A DNA stretch of 6,043 bases from Candidatus Rokubacteria bacterium RIFCSPLOWO2_02_FULL_72_37 (GTDB lineage Bacteria > Methylomirabilota > Methylomirabilia > Rokubacteriales > CSP1-6). This document shows, piece by piece, positions 1 through 5,337 of the stretch (the stretch's first letter is position 1; every line of letters begins with the position of its first letter). The position numbers and the translations under genes were made by a program. Below the pieces are notes generated by a model. It was not told where the DNA came from. It did no database searches and saw nothing but the letters and a program-made list of their open reading frames with translations. The stretch spans positions 1 to 6,043 of the forward strand of contig MGCE01000086.1 of NCBI GenBank assembly GCA_001790315.1, given 5' to 3'.

Positions 1-195
1 TACGTCGCACTCCTGCGCGAGCACATCGCGAAGGAGGACGGCGTCCTGTGGCCGATGGCCGAGTCGGTGCTGGACGACCGCGCCATGCAGGCGGTCGCGC
101 GCGAATTCGCGGCGGTCGAGGCCGAGCAGGGGCGCGACGCCTCCCTCGAGCACGCCCGGGCGACGGTCGCGGAGCTGACGGCGGCGCTCGGTTAG
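1..195 (+). CDS. Hemerythrin-like (HHE cation-binding) protein, C-terminal fragment
   Basis: The plus frame starting at base 1 is open from the window edge to a TAG stop at 193-195, giving 64 residues. It begins YVALLREHIAKEDGVLWPMA. The His-x-x-Lys-Glu-Asp followed by Leu-Trp-Pro-Met-Ala is the pattern of the last metal-binding helix of HHE-type hemerythrin-like domains, where the His and Glu help hold a di-iron site. The rest is a charged amphipathic helix rich in Ala and Glu (EFAAVEAEQG, then HARATVAELTAALG), as expected for the closing helix of a four-helix bundle. The N-terminal helices lie outside the window, so the full ligand set cannot be checked. Proteins of this family bind oxygen, nitric oxide or iron, or sense them. 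The neighbouring DUF2249 and oxidase-like genes suit that role. The family call rests on one motif and is fairly but not fully secure. Confidence 0.72.
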   Translation, partial: YVALLREHIAKEDGVLWPMAESVLDDRAMQAVAREFAAVEAEQGRDASLEHARATVAELTAALG

Positions 196-746
196 CGCAC
201 GAGCAGCGTCAGGACCCCGAGCGCCACGAAGAGCCCCGCGGCGCCCCACCGCATCCACCGCATGTTGACGCGGTGGGCGAGCGTCTCGCCCACCCACACG
301 GCGGGAACGTTCGCGATCATCATGCCGAGCGTCGTGCCCAGGACCACCGTGACGAGGGAGTCGTAGCGGGCCGCGAGCGCGACGGTCGCGAGCTGCGTCT
401 TGTCGCCCATCTCGACGAGAAAGAACGCGACCAGCGTCGTGAGGAACACCCCGGCGCCGCGAAGCCGTCGCTCCTTCTCCAGCTCGTCGGGCTTGAGCGC
501 CCACGCGCCGAACGCGAAGAACGCCACCGCGACGAGCCACCGCAGGAGGCCGGGGGCTACGAGGCTCGCGAGCCAGGCGCCCACCCAGCCCGCGAGGAAG
601 TGGTTGGCGAGCGTGGCCAGGAGGATGCCGAGGATGATGGACGTCTTCCGCTTGAATCGCCCCGCCAGCACGAACGACAGGAGCTGGGTCTTGTCGCCCA
701 CCTCGGCGAGGGCGACGACCGACGTGGACACGACGAAGGCTTCCAC
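192..746 (-). CDS. GDT1/TMEM165 (UPF0016) family membrane cation transporter
   Basis: This 184-residue membrane protein has the two-fold repeat of the UPF0016/GDT1 family. Each half carries the signature Glu-x-Gly-Asp-Lys-Thr: residues 15-20 (EVGDKT) and 112-117 (EMGDKT). About six hydrophobic helices are visible, split by a short charged loop at residues 85-97 (KPDELEKERRLRG). Characterised members export Mn2+ or exchange Ca2+/Mn2+ for protons across the membrane, and the acidic residues of the two motifs form the ion path. The start chosen is the GTG at 746-744, which gives VEAFVVSTS and matches the usual MEAF-type N terminus. No strong ribosome binding site is visible, so the start is moderately sure. 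The frame stays open far upstream through the next gene, but that part is a GC-rich shadow. The gene lies 35 bp downstream of the 12-helix protein gene and may be co-transcribed. Its TAA stop overlaps the stop of the convergent hemerythrin-like gene. Confidence 0.9.
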   Translation of the reverse strand: MEAFVVSTSVVALAEVGDKTQLLSFVLAGRFKRKTSIILGILLATLANHFLAGWVGAWLASLVAPGLLRWLVAVAFFAFGAWALKPDELEKERRLRGAGVFLTTLVAFFLVEMGDKTQLATVALAARYDSLVTVVLGTTLGMMIANVPAVWVGETLAHRVNMRWMRWGAAGLFVALGVLTLLVR

Positions 747-781
747 CCGGGCAAGCGTAGCAGACGCGAGGTGAGGGCGGG

Positions 782-2059
782 CTACGACCGCGCCGCGTGG
801 GGACTCAGGTGGTGGAGCGTCGCCGCCAGCGTCGCGCCGAACGCGAGCGCGCCGAGCGTGACGACCGTCCCGGCCGCGCCGATCCACCAGGCGTTGCCGG
901 CGGCGAGCGCCGCGGCCAGTCCGACCATGCCGCCCGTCAGGAGCCACCACGCGAGCCCCTCGACCGCGGGCCAGCCGAGCTCCTTGAGCGGGGGCGCCTG
1001 CGTGCGCCCGATGTGGGGCGCGTAGACGCGGTACCAGACGAGGACCGGGACGATCTTCAGCATCATCCCCACGATCGTGAGCGAGATCCAGCCGCCCAGG
1101 GCGAGGGCCACGTACGCCAGCGTCGGGCGCGGCCCGCCGACGACGTCGAAGGCGAGGCCGAGCCCGAGCGCCGACGCCGGAAGGAGGAAGGCGGCGCCCG
1201 TCAGCACGAATCGGAGGCCCCAGTCGAGCGCGGGCCGCCGCCGGGAGCGCACGATCTCGAGGACCCACGCCGCGTGGCCCGCCACGGCGCTGGCGACGAG
1301 GAGCGCCCCGACGCGCACCAGCGCCGGCGACGCCAGGATGCCGAGCGTGAGCGTCGGCACGCCCAGCAGCAGGCCCCAGAGCTGCGCGTGCCCCGGCCAG
1401 CCCGCGGGCTCGCCCGCGAGGAGGAACACCGGGTACACGCGGGCCGCCACGCCCAGCACCACGGGCATGACCCAGCCCAGGAGCGCCAGGTGGAAGTGCG
1501 CGTGGAGCGTCGGGAAGAAGCCCGCGGCGGGCACGATCTTGACGACCCGGTCGGTGGCGAGCAGGGCGCCGAAGCCGAGCGTGAGCACGAGACCGGCGAG
1601 GCCCATCGCGAACAGCCGCACGGTGAACGTGACACGGGCGAGGCCGCGCAGGCTCACCGCCACGTTGACCGCGTGGGCGCCGATCCCCGCCCCGACGATG
1701 CCGGCGGCCCAGAGCATGCCCGAGAACTCCGCGATGTAGAAGTGCGCGGCGAGGCCGACGACGCCCGCCACGAGCATGGCGAACTGCCAGCGCGCGAGCC
1801 GCTCGCTCCAGATCGGCCGCCCGAGCAGCATCGGCACGAGCTGGTAGGAGGCCCCCATCATCGCGAGGGTGATCCAGCCGAGCGTCACCGTGTGCGTCAG
1901 CGCCGCGAGGCGCGGATGGTAATAGTGCCCGCTCAGCTCGCGCGCCAGCCACACGACGCCCGCGGCCGCCAGGACGAACGCGAGCGCCGCGGCGACGAGG
2001 TATCTGAGCGGCACCGTCGAATCCGGCGCGGGCCGCGTCGCCGGGCGCGGGACGCTCAC
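782..2059 (-). CDS. 12-helix haem-copper-oxidase-subunit-I-like (NorB/NnrS-like) membrane protein
   Basis: This 425-residue protein is almost entirely transmembrane, with about 12 hydrophobic helices. It resembles the shortened, subunit-I-like proteins often annotated as cbb3-type oxidase subunit I or NnrS/NorB-like; the exact family cannot be fixed by eye. A motif His-x3-Leu-Gly-Trp followed by a helix ending in Val-Pro occurs at residues 56-76 (H56) and 186-210 (H186, H188, H190), with a third copy near 318-338 in which Ala replaces the His. These histidines are the best candidates for haem ligands. The canonical HCO motifs GHP-x-VY and HH for CuB are absent, so it is unlikely to be a proton-pumping oxidase. 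Translation starts at GTG 2059-2057, overlapping the stop of the DUF2249 gene as GTGA, which indicates translational coupling. A GGAAGGG stretch upstream could serve as ribosome binding site. The partner gene suggests a role in nitrogen-oxide or oxygen stress. That role is inference. Confidence 0.78.
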   Translation of the reverse strand: MSVPRPATRPAPDSTVPLRYLVAAALAFVLAAAGVVWLARELSGHYYHPRLAALTHTVTLGWITLAMMGASYQLVPMLLGRPIWSERLARWQFAMLVAGVVGLAAHFYIAEFSGMLWAAGIVGAGIGAHAVNVAVSLRGLARVTFTVRLFAMGLAGLVLTLGFGALLATDRVVKIVPAAGFFPTLHAHFHLALLGWVMPVVLGVAARVYPVFLLAGEPAGWPGHAQLWGLLLGVPTLTLGILASPALVRVGALLVASAVAGHAAWVLEIVRSRRRPALDWGLRFVLTGAAFLLPASALGLGLAFDVVGGPRPTLAYVALALGGWISLTIVGMMLKIVPVLVWYRVYAPHIGRTQAPPLKELGWPAVEGLAWWLLTGGMVGLAAALAAGNAWWIGAAGTVVTLGALAFGATLAATLHHLSPHAARS

Positions 2060-2568
2060 GCGCCGCCGCCCTTCCGCTCGACGCGGATGCGGACCGCACC
2101 GGGCTCGGTCTCGTCCGTCGCGTGCACGAAGCCGCGATCGTCCAGCATCGGGTAGAGCAGGGTCGGGCGCCGGTCGTGCACGATCTCGAGCCGCTGGCCC
2201 GGCTGGAGGCGGTCGAGCTCCACGAGGACGCGCACCATCGGCTCGGGCGGCTCGAGGCCCCGCACGTCGAGCACGACGGGTGTGGGCGCCGCCGGCCGCG
2301 TCGGCGAGGCGACCTGTGCGCCCTCTCCGCGCTCGCGGTAGAAGCGGATCGACCAGTCGTCGGGCCCGAGGTGCTCGGCCCGGTGGGCGAGACCGCGTCG
2401 GCCGAGCACGCCGTAGAGCGGGACCGGTTCGAACGGCACGCGCAGGACGAGGATCTCGTCCGGACCGAGGGCCTTCACCGCGGCCATGATCCTGGCGAAC
2501 GGCTCGGCGCCGCGCCGGATGTCCTCTCGGACGTCGAGGTGGACGAGCCGCGGGTCGGGATCGATCAT
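2056..2568 (-). CDS. Protein with two DUF2249 domains
   Basis: The 170-residue soluble protein holds two related alpha/beta domains of the DUF2249 type, which share the TusA/SirA-like fold. Domain 1 spans about residues 8-78: LDVREDIRRGAEPFARIM, then VLRVPFEPVPLYGVL and a closing WSIRFYR strand. Domain 2 spans about 97-167: VVLDVRGLEPPEP, then LEIVHDRRPTLLYPML and VRIRVERK. A Pro/Ala-rich linker (79-96) joins them. Both domains open with Leu-Asp-Val-Arg and have a Pro-Leu-Tyr or Leu-Leu-Tyr-Pro turn. Neither has the TusA catalytic Cys, and the whole protein has no Cys, so sulfur transfer is unlikely. DUF2249 proteins are known to occur beside hemerythrin, NnrS-like and denitrification genes, but their biochemical role is not established. 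The ATG at 2568-2566 is chosen because the domain begins right after it. An AGGAG lies 15 bases upstream, longer than usual spacing. It is the first gene of the leftward set. Confidence 0.87.
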   Translation of the reverse strand: MIDPDPRLVHLDVREDIRRGAEPFARIMAAVKALGPDEILVLRVPFEPVPLYGVLGRRGLAHRAEHLGPDDWSIRFYRERGEGAQVASPTRPAAPTPVVLDVRGLEPPEPMVRVLVELDRLQPGQRLEIVHDRRPTLLYPMLDDRGFVHATDETEPGAVRIRVERKGGGA

Positions 2569-2772
2569 GTCAGCCGTCGTGATCTCCTCTCGCCGAGGAT
2601 AGCGGCGGGCGCCGATGCGAGCCTATGACCGAGGTCATAGGGCATACGGCTCATGCACGACGGCTGGGCGTCCGCCGGCATTCCGGTTACTATCGCTCCG
2701 GCGCCGGTCCGTCGGCCGGCGTCGCTGCGGCGAACCATGGGACGGCAGGCCCGCGCGGCCGGGAGAGAGCTC
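2569..2772. promoter_or_regulatory. Divergent promoter region between the DUF2249 set and the ba3 oxidase operon
   Basis: The 204-bp region separates two divergent transcription units and contains no convincing gene. It holds the inverted repeat at 2622-2641, a minus-strand -10-like TATCCT at 2601-2596, and a plus-strand -10-like TACTAT at 2688-2693. No good -35 hexamer is seen for either, which suits activator-dependent promoters. The stretch nearer the oxidase genes contains the 10-bp palindrome CCGGCGCCGG at 2698-2707, which may be only base composition. The promoter hexamers are weak matches and remain guesses. Confidence 0.55.
2622..2641. promoter_or_regulatory. Perfect inverted repeat with CRP/FNR-family operator geometry
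   Basis: The arms CCTATGACC (2622-2630) and GGTCATAGG (2633-2641) are perfect reverse complements around a 2-bp GA centre. Read as TATGA-N6-TCATA, the TGA and TCA triplets sit exactly six bases apart, as in the CRP (TGTGA-N6-TCACA) and FNR/DNR (TTGAT-N4-ATCAA) operators. Its centre is about 42.5 bp upstream of the start point implied by TATCCT on the minus strand, close to the -41.5 of class II activation. It lies about 68.5 bp upstream of the start implied by TACTAT on the plus strand. The regulator is not in the window. Confidence 0.6.
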
Positions 2773-2880
2773 ATGGACGAGAACGACCATCCGAAGGGTG
2801 CCCTGCTGTTCATGCTGATCTACCTGTTCCTGCTGGCCGCGCTCTGGACGAACGCCTACCTGAAGCTCTGGAGGGGCTGA
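2773..2880 (+). CDS. cbaD: ba3-type cytochrome c oxidase subunit IIa
   Basis: This 35-residue protein has a short polar N terminus (MDENDH), the motif Pro-Lys-Gly-Ala-Leu at residues 7-11, one transmembrane helix at about residues 10-31, and a basic end (KLWRG). Size, the PKGAL motif, the single helix and the ending in Arg-Gly match subunit IIa of the Thermus thermophilus ba3 oxidase (34 residues) and the COX2A family. This subunit packs beside subunit I and supplies the helix that subunit II lacks relative to A-family oxidases. The ATG at 2773 is chosen because GGAG at 2762-2765 lies seven bases upstream and because the family protein starts there. A longer reading from 2653 would add 40 GC-rich residues with no family support. 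It is followed after four bases by the subunit II gene. Confidence 0.9.
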   Translation: MDENDHPKGALLFMLIYLFLLAALWTNAYLKLWRG

Positions 2881-2884
2881 GGCC

Positions 2885-3379
2885 ATGGCCGCGAAGCGGG
2901 GCACCACGGTCTACCTCTACGAGCTCGCCTGGATCCTGCCGAGCTTCGCGATCCCGGTGGGCATGCTCGTGGCGCTCGTCGTGACGGCGTTCGGCGCGGG
3001 CGTCCACCTGCCGGGCCTGGAGCGCCGCATCGATCCGACGAAGGTCGCCGAGACCGCACCGTTCGACAAGCCGGGCCTCGTCGAGATCGCGCCCGGGCAA
3101 TACGAGGTGCGGATGACGGCCCAGATCTGGTCGTTCGCGCCGAACGAGATCCGCGTCCCGGCCGGCTCGACGGTGCACTTCTGGGCGACGAGCAAGGACG
3201 TCGTCCACGGGCTCCTGATCCCGAAGGCGAACGTCAACGTGATGCTGCTGCCCGGGCAGGTCGCGCACGCGGAGGCGCACTTCGACACGCCCGGCGAGTA
3301 CCTCATCATCTGCCACGAGTACTGCGGGATCGCCCATCACACGATGGCGGGCAAGCTGATCGTGGAGGCCCGGCGATGA
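2885..3379 (+). CDS. cbaB: ba3-type cytochrome c oxidase subunit II, CuA-containing
   Basis: The 164-residue protein has one N-terminal transmembrane helix (about residues 15-38) that anchors a periplasmic cupredoxin domain (about 65-162). The dinuclear CuA site is complete: H108 (in DVVHGLLIP), C143, E145 (backbone ligand), C147, H151 and M154, in the pattern C-x-E-x-C-x3-H-x2-M. CuA takes electrons from a soluble cytochrome c and passes them to haem b of subunit I. The spacing of the ligands and the total length match the Thermus ba3 subunit II (168 residues), with a constant offset of six. E13 in YLYELAW may correspond to the glutamate at the entry of the K proton channel in that enzyme. 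The ATG at 2885 has GGAGGGG (2870-2876) eight bases upstream, inside the end of the subunit IIa gene. The stop overlaps the start of the subunit I gene as ATGA, so the pair is translationally coupled. Confidence 0.96.
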   Translation: MAAKRGTTVYLYELAWILPSFAIPVGMLVALVVTAFGAGVHLPGLERRIDPTKVAETAPFDKPGLVEIAPGQYEVRMTAQIWSFAPNEIRVPAGSTVHFWATSKDVVHGLLIPKANVNVMLLPGQVAHAEAHFDTPGEYLIICHEYCGIAHHTMAGKLIVEARR

Positions 3380-5007
3380 CGCGCTCGGAAGACCGCCTGA
3401 CCGCCGCGTTCGTGGCCGTCGCCCTCGTCGCGCTCTTCGGCGGCGTGCTCACGGGCTTCTTCCAGGCCCTGGAGCACGCCGGGATGGACGTCTACCCGAG
3501 CACGCCGCTCGTGAAGTCCTACTACCACAGCCTGACGCTCCATGGCGTCCTCAACGTCCTCGTGTGGACGACGTTCTTCATCTGCGGCTTCGTGCCGTTC
3601 ATGACGACGCGGGCGCTCGGCCGGCCGCTGGCGCTGCCAGGGGTCGCGTGGCTCACGTTCTGGGTGATGCTGGGCGGGTTCGTGCTCGCCGCGATCCCGC
3701 TGCTCGGCAACGCCGCCACCGTGATGTTCACGTTCTACCCGCCGCTCAAGGCGCACTGGGCCTTCTACGTCGGCCTCACGCTGGTCGTCGTCGGCACGTG
3801 GCTCGTCACGTGGAACCTCGCGCTGACCTGGCGCGCCTGGCGCCGGGAGCACGCGGGCGAGCGCACGCCGCTCGCGGCGTTCATGGGCCTGGTGACCTTC
3901 GCGATGTGGACGATCGCCTCGCTCGGCATCGCGGCCGAGATGCTGGTGATGCTGATCCCGTGGTCGCTCGGCCTGATCGGCGGGACCGACCCGCTGCTCG
4001 CCCGCGTGCTCTTCTGGTTCACCGGGCACCCGATCGTCTACTTCTGGCTCCTGCCCGCGTACATGTCGTGGTACACGCTGGCGCCGCGGCAGGCCGGGGG
4101 CAAGCTGTTCAGCGACCCGCTGGCCCGGACGTCGTTCATCCTGTTTCTCGTGCTCTCGACCCCGCTCGGCTTCCACCACCAGTACACGGACCCGGGCATC
4201 CACGTCGGCTGGAAGCTCGTCCACGCGTTCCTGACCTTCGCGGTCTTCTTCCCGAGCCTCCTCACGTTCTTCAACGTCGTCGCCTCGCTCGAGAGCGGTG
4301 CCCGGGCGCGCGGCGGCAAGGGCTGGATCGCGTGGTTCGCGAAGCTCCCGTGGGGCGATCCGTCGCTGGCCGCGCAGGTGCTGGCGATGCTCCTGTTCAC
4401 CTTCGGCGGCATCGGCGGGCTGATCAACGCCTCGTACAACCTGAACCTCGTCGTCCACAACACCGCGTGGATCGTCGGCCACCTGCACCTGACGGTGGGC
4501 ACGGCCGTGACACTCACGTTCATGGGCATCTGTTACTGGCTCGTGCCGTACCTCGCGGGCAAGGCGCTCTGGAGCCGGCGGCTCGCGCAGGCGCAGGTGT
4601 GGATCTGGTTCGTGGGCATGATCATCTTCTCGAACACGTTGCACCGGCTGGGGCTCCTGGGCATGCCGCGGCGGACGATGATCGGCGCCGCCGCCTACGT
4701 GCAGCCGGAGTGGAAGGCGCTCCTGCCGCTCGTCGGCGTGGGCGCCTCGCTCCTGTTCCTCAGCTCGCTCGCATTCTTCCTGAACCTGGTCCTGACGCTC
4801 GTGGTCTCGCGCGCGCCGGCGCCGGCGCCGGCGGTGCCCGCGTTCACCGAGGCGCTGTCGGGGGCCGACCACGCTCCGGCGATCCTCGACCGGTGGCGGC
4901 CGTGGATCGCGCTCGCGTTCGTGCTGATCGCGATCGCTTACGGCCCGACGCTGGTGCGCCTGGCGCTGACGACGCCGTTCAACACCCCGGGCCTCCGGGT
5001 CTGGTGA
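3376..5007 (+). CDS. cbaA: ba3-type (B-family haem-copper) cytochrome c oxidase subunit I
   Basis: The 543-residue polytopic protein is the catalytic subunit that reduces O2 to water and pumps protons. All metal ligands are present: H56 and H371 for the low-spin haem b, H369 for the high-spin haem, and H218, H267 and H268 for CuB. Y222, four residues after H218 in TGHPIVYFW, is the tyrosine cross-linked to the CuB histidine. These keep a constant offset of 15-16 from the Thermus thermophilus ba3 numbering. K-channel positions Y229, Y233, S294 and T297 appear conserved, while the residue matching Thermus T315 is N300. D- and E-channel motifs of A-family enzymes are absent, which places it in the B family. 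An Ala-Pro run (480-487) lies in a loop before the last helix. GGAGG at 3364-3368 precedes the ATG by seven bases. B-family oxidases have high oxygen affinity, and the Thermus enzyme also reduces nitric oxide slowly. The gene is intact and probably ends the operon. Confidence 0.97.
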   Translation: MTRSEDRLTAAFVAVALVALFGGVLTGFFQALEHAGMDVYPSTPLVKSYYHSLTLHGVLNVLVWTTFFICGFVPFMTTRALGRPLALPGVAWLTFWVMLGGFVLAAIPLLGNAATVMFTFYPPLKAHWAFYVGLTLVVVGTWLVTWNLALTWRAWRREHAGERTPLAAFMGLVTFAMWTIASLGIAAEMLVMLIPWSLGLIGGTDPLLARVLFWFTGHPIVYFWLLPAYMSWYTLAPRQAGGKLFSDPLARTSFILFLVLSTPLGFHHQYTDPGIHVGWKLVHAFLTFAVFFPSLLTFFNVVASLESGARARGGKGWIAWFAKLPWGDPSLAAQVLAMLLFTFGGIGGLINASYNLNLVVHNTAWIVGHLHLTVGTAVTLTFMGICYWLVPYLAGKALWSRRLAQAQVWIWFVGMIIFSNTLHRLGLLGMPRRTMIGAAAYVQPEWKALLPLVGVGASLLFLSSLAFFLNLVLTLVVSRAPAPAPAVPAFTEALSGADHAPAILDRWRPWIALAFVLIAIAYGPTLVRLALTTPFNTPGLRVW

Positions 5008-5011
5008 GGAC

Positions 5012-5256
5012 TCAGCCCTCGTGCGGCGCGGCGGCCGGCCGGACCTCGACCGGCCGGCCGTCGACGTCCACGAAGACGAGGGTGTGGCCGGCCGCGGGAC
5101 GCGCGATCCAGATCGCGGAGGCCACCGCGCCGGTCGCCGCGTCGAGGCCCTGCCACACGCCGCCCGTCGGCCGGCGCGCCCGCGGGCTGCGCGTGACCTC
5201 GCGCTTGTACTCCTGAAAGCCGTGACTCGCGCGCTCAGGTGCTCCACGCAGTCCAT
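5012..5256 (-). pseudogene. Small unrecognised gene (about 81 residues), apparently frameshifted
   Basis: I do not recognise the family. An excellent ribosome binding site AGGAGG (5268-5263) stands six bases before ATG 5256-5254, which begins MDCVEHLSAR. That frame then turns into Arg/Ser-rich shadow sequence with no stop for hundreds of codons. A second frame, shifted by one base, carries a convincing protein: GFQEYKREVTRSPRARRP, then GGVWQGLDAATGAVASAIWI and HTLVFVDVDGRPVEVRP, ending at TGA 5014-5012. It has nearly all-G/C third positions but no ATG or GTG start after its upstream stop. Adding one base in the GCGCGCGA stretch (about 5226-5233) would join both into an 81-residue protein. That points to a one-base loss, real or a sequencing error. 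The C-terminal half looks like a small beta-rich domain. The gene is convergent with cbaA, four bases from its stop. Confidence 0.6.
5032..5060. repeat. Strong GC-only inverted repeat just past cbaA
   Basis: Arms CGGCCGGCCGG (5032-5042) and CCGGCCGGCCG (5050-5060) are perfect reverse complements over 11 bp with a 7-base loop. The hairpin would form 24 bases after the cbaA stop in the plus transcript, and also inside the last codons of the minus-strand small gene. No T run follows on either strand, so it is not a classic intrinsic terminator. It could block exonuclease at the 3' end of the oxidase mRNA or help Rho-dependent ending. High GC alone makes such repeats commoner. Confidence 0.5.
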
Positions 5257-5291
5257 GGGGATCCTCCTCTCCACGGGAGCTACGCGGCGGA

Positions 5292-5319
5292 GATGAGCGA
5301 GGGATGAGGCGGGGATGAG
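5292..5319. repeat. Three GATGAG direct repeats at 11-bp spacing
   Basis: GATGAG begins at 5292, 5303 and 5314, exactly 11 bp apart, so all three face the same side of the helix. The last two are preceded by extra G residues (GGATGAG). They lie about 36-64 bp upstream of the ATG of the small minus-strand gene, where a promoter or operator is expected. Direct repeats with this spacing are typical of OmpR/PhoB-type response regulator sites. The regulator is unknown. Confidence 0.5.
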
Positions 5320-5333
5320 AAGCCTCTCATCCC
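5312..5333. repeat. 22-bp palindrome GGGATGAGA-N4-TCTCATCCC
   Basis: Arms 5312-5320 and 5325-5333 are perfect reverse complements over 9 bp with spacer AGCC. It includes the third GATGAG repeat and adds an inverted copy. It starts four bases after the stop of the TauE-like gene on the minus strand, so it could be that gene's transcript hairpin. No T run follows, so an operator for the small gene is equally possible. Confidence 0.5.
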
Positions 5334-5337
5334 GCGC

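Noticed and set aside
747..781. Mn2+ riboswitch (yybP-ykoY type) upstream of the GDT1-like gene
   Set aside because: Such elements often precede this family elsewhere, but only 35 bp separate the genes here, too short for the riboswitch, and no such fold is visible.
747..2099. N-terminal extension of the GDT1-like frame across the 12-helix protein gene
   Set aside because: The extension is Arg/Ala-rich low-complexity sequence in the wrong frame of a clear membrane protein gene. Family proteins start at the MEAF-like position used here.
797..2628. Long plus-strand open frames opposite the leftward genes
   Set aside because: They show the Arg/Glu/Asp/His-rich composition typical of antisense frames in GC-rich genes and have no recognisable motif or start signal.
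2653..2772. Longer start for the subunit IIa gene
   Set aside because: It would add 40 residues without family support and would cover the proposed plus-strand promoter; the ATG at 2773 has a proper ribosome binding site.
4809..4833. GCCGGC-rich short repeat inside cbaA
   Set aside because: It simply encodes an Ala-Pro linker between the last helices and needs no other explanation.
3337..5274. A 645-codon open frame on the minus strand opposite cbaA
   Set aside because: It is very rich in Arg, Glu, Asp, His and Pro with no domain-like pattern, lies exactly antisense to a clear oxidase subunit, and is explained by lack of stop codons in GC-rich DNA. Only its first codons, after the ribosome binding site at 5268-5263, are taken as part of the small gene.
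5312..5333. Intrinsic terminator of the TauE-like gene
   Set aside because: The hairpin is well formed and well placed but no T run follows it on the minus strand, so it is listed only as a palindrome.
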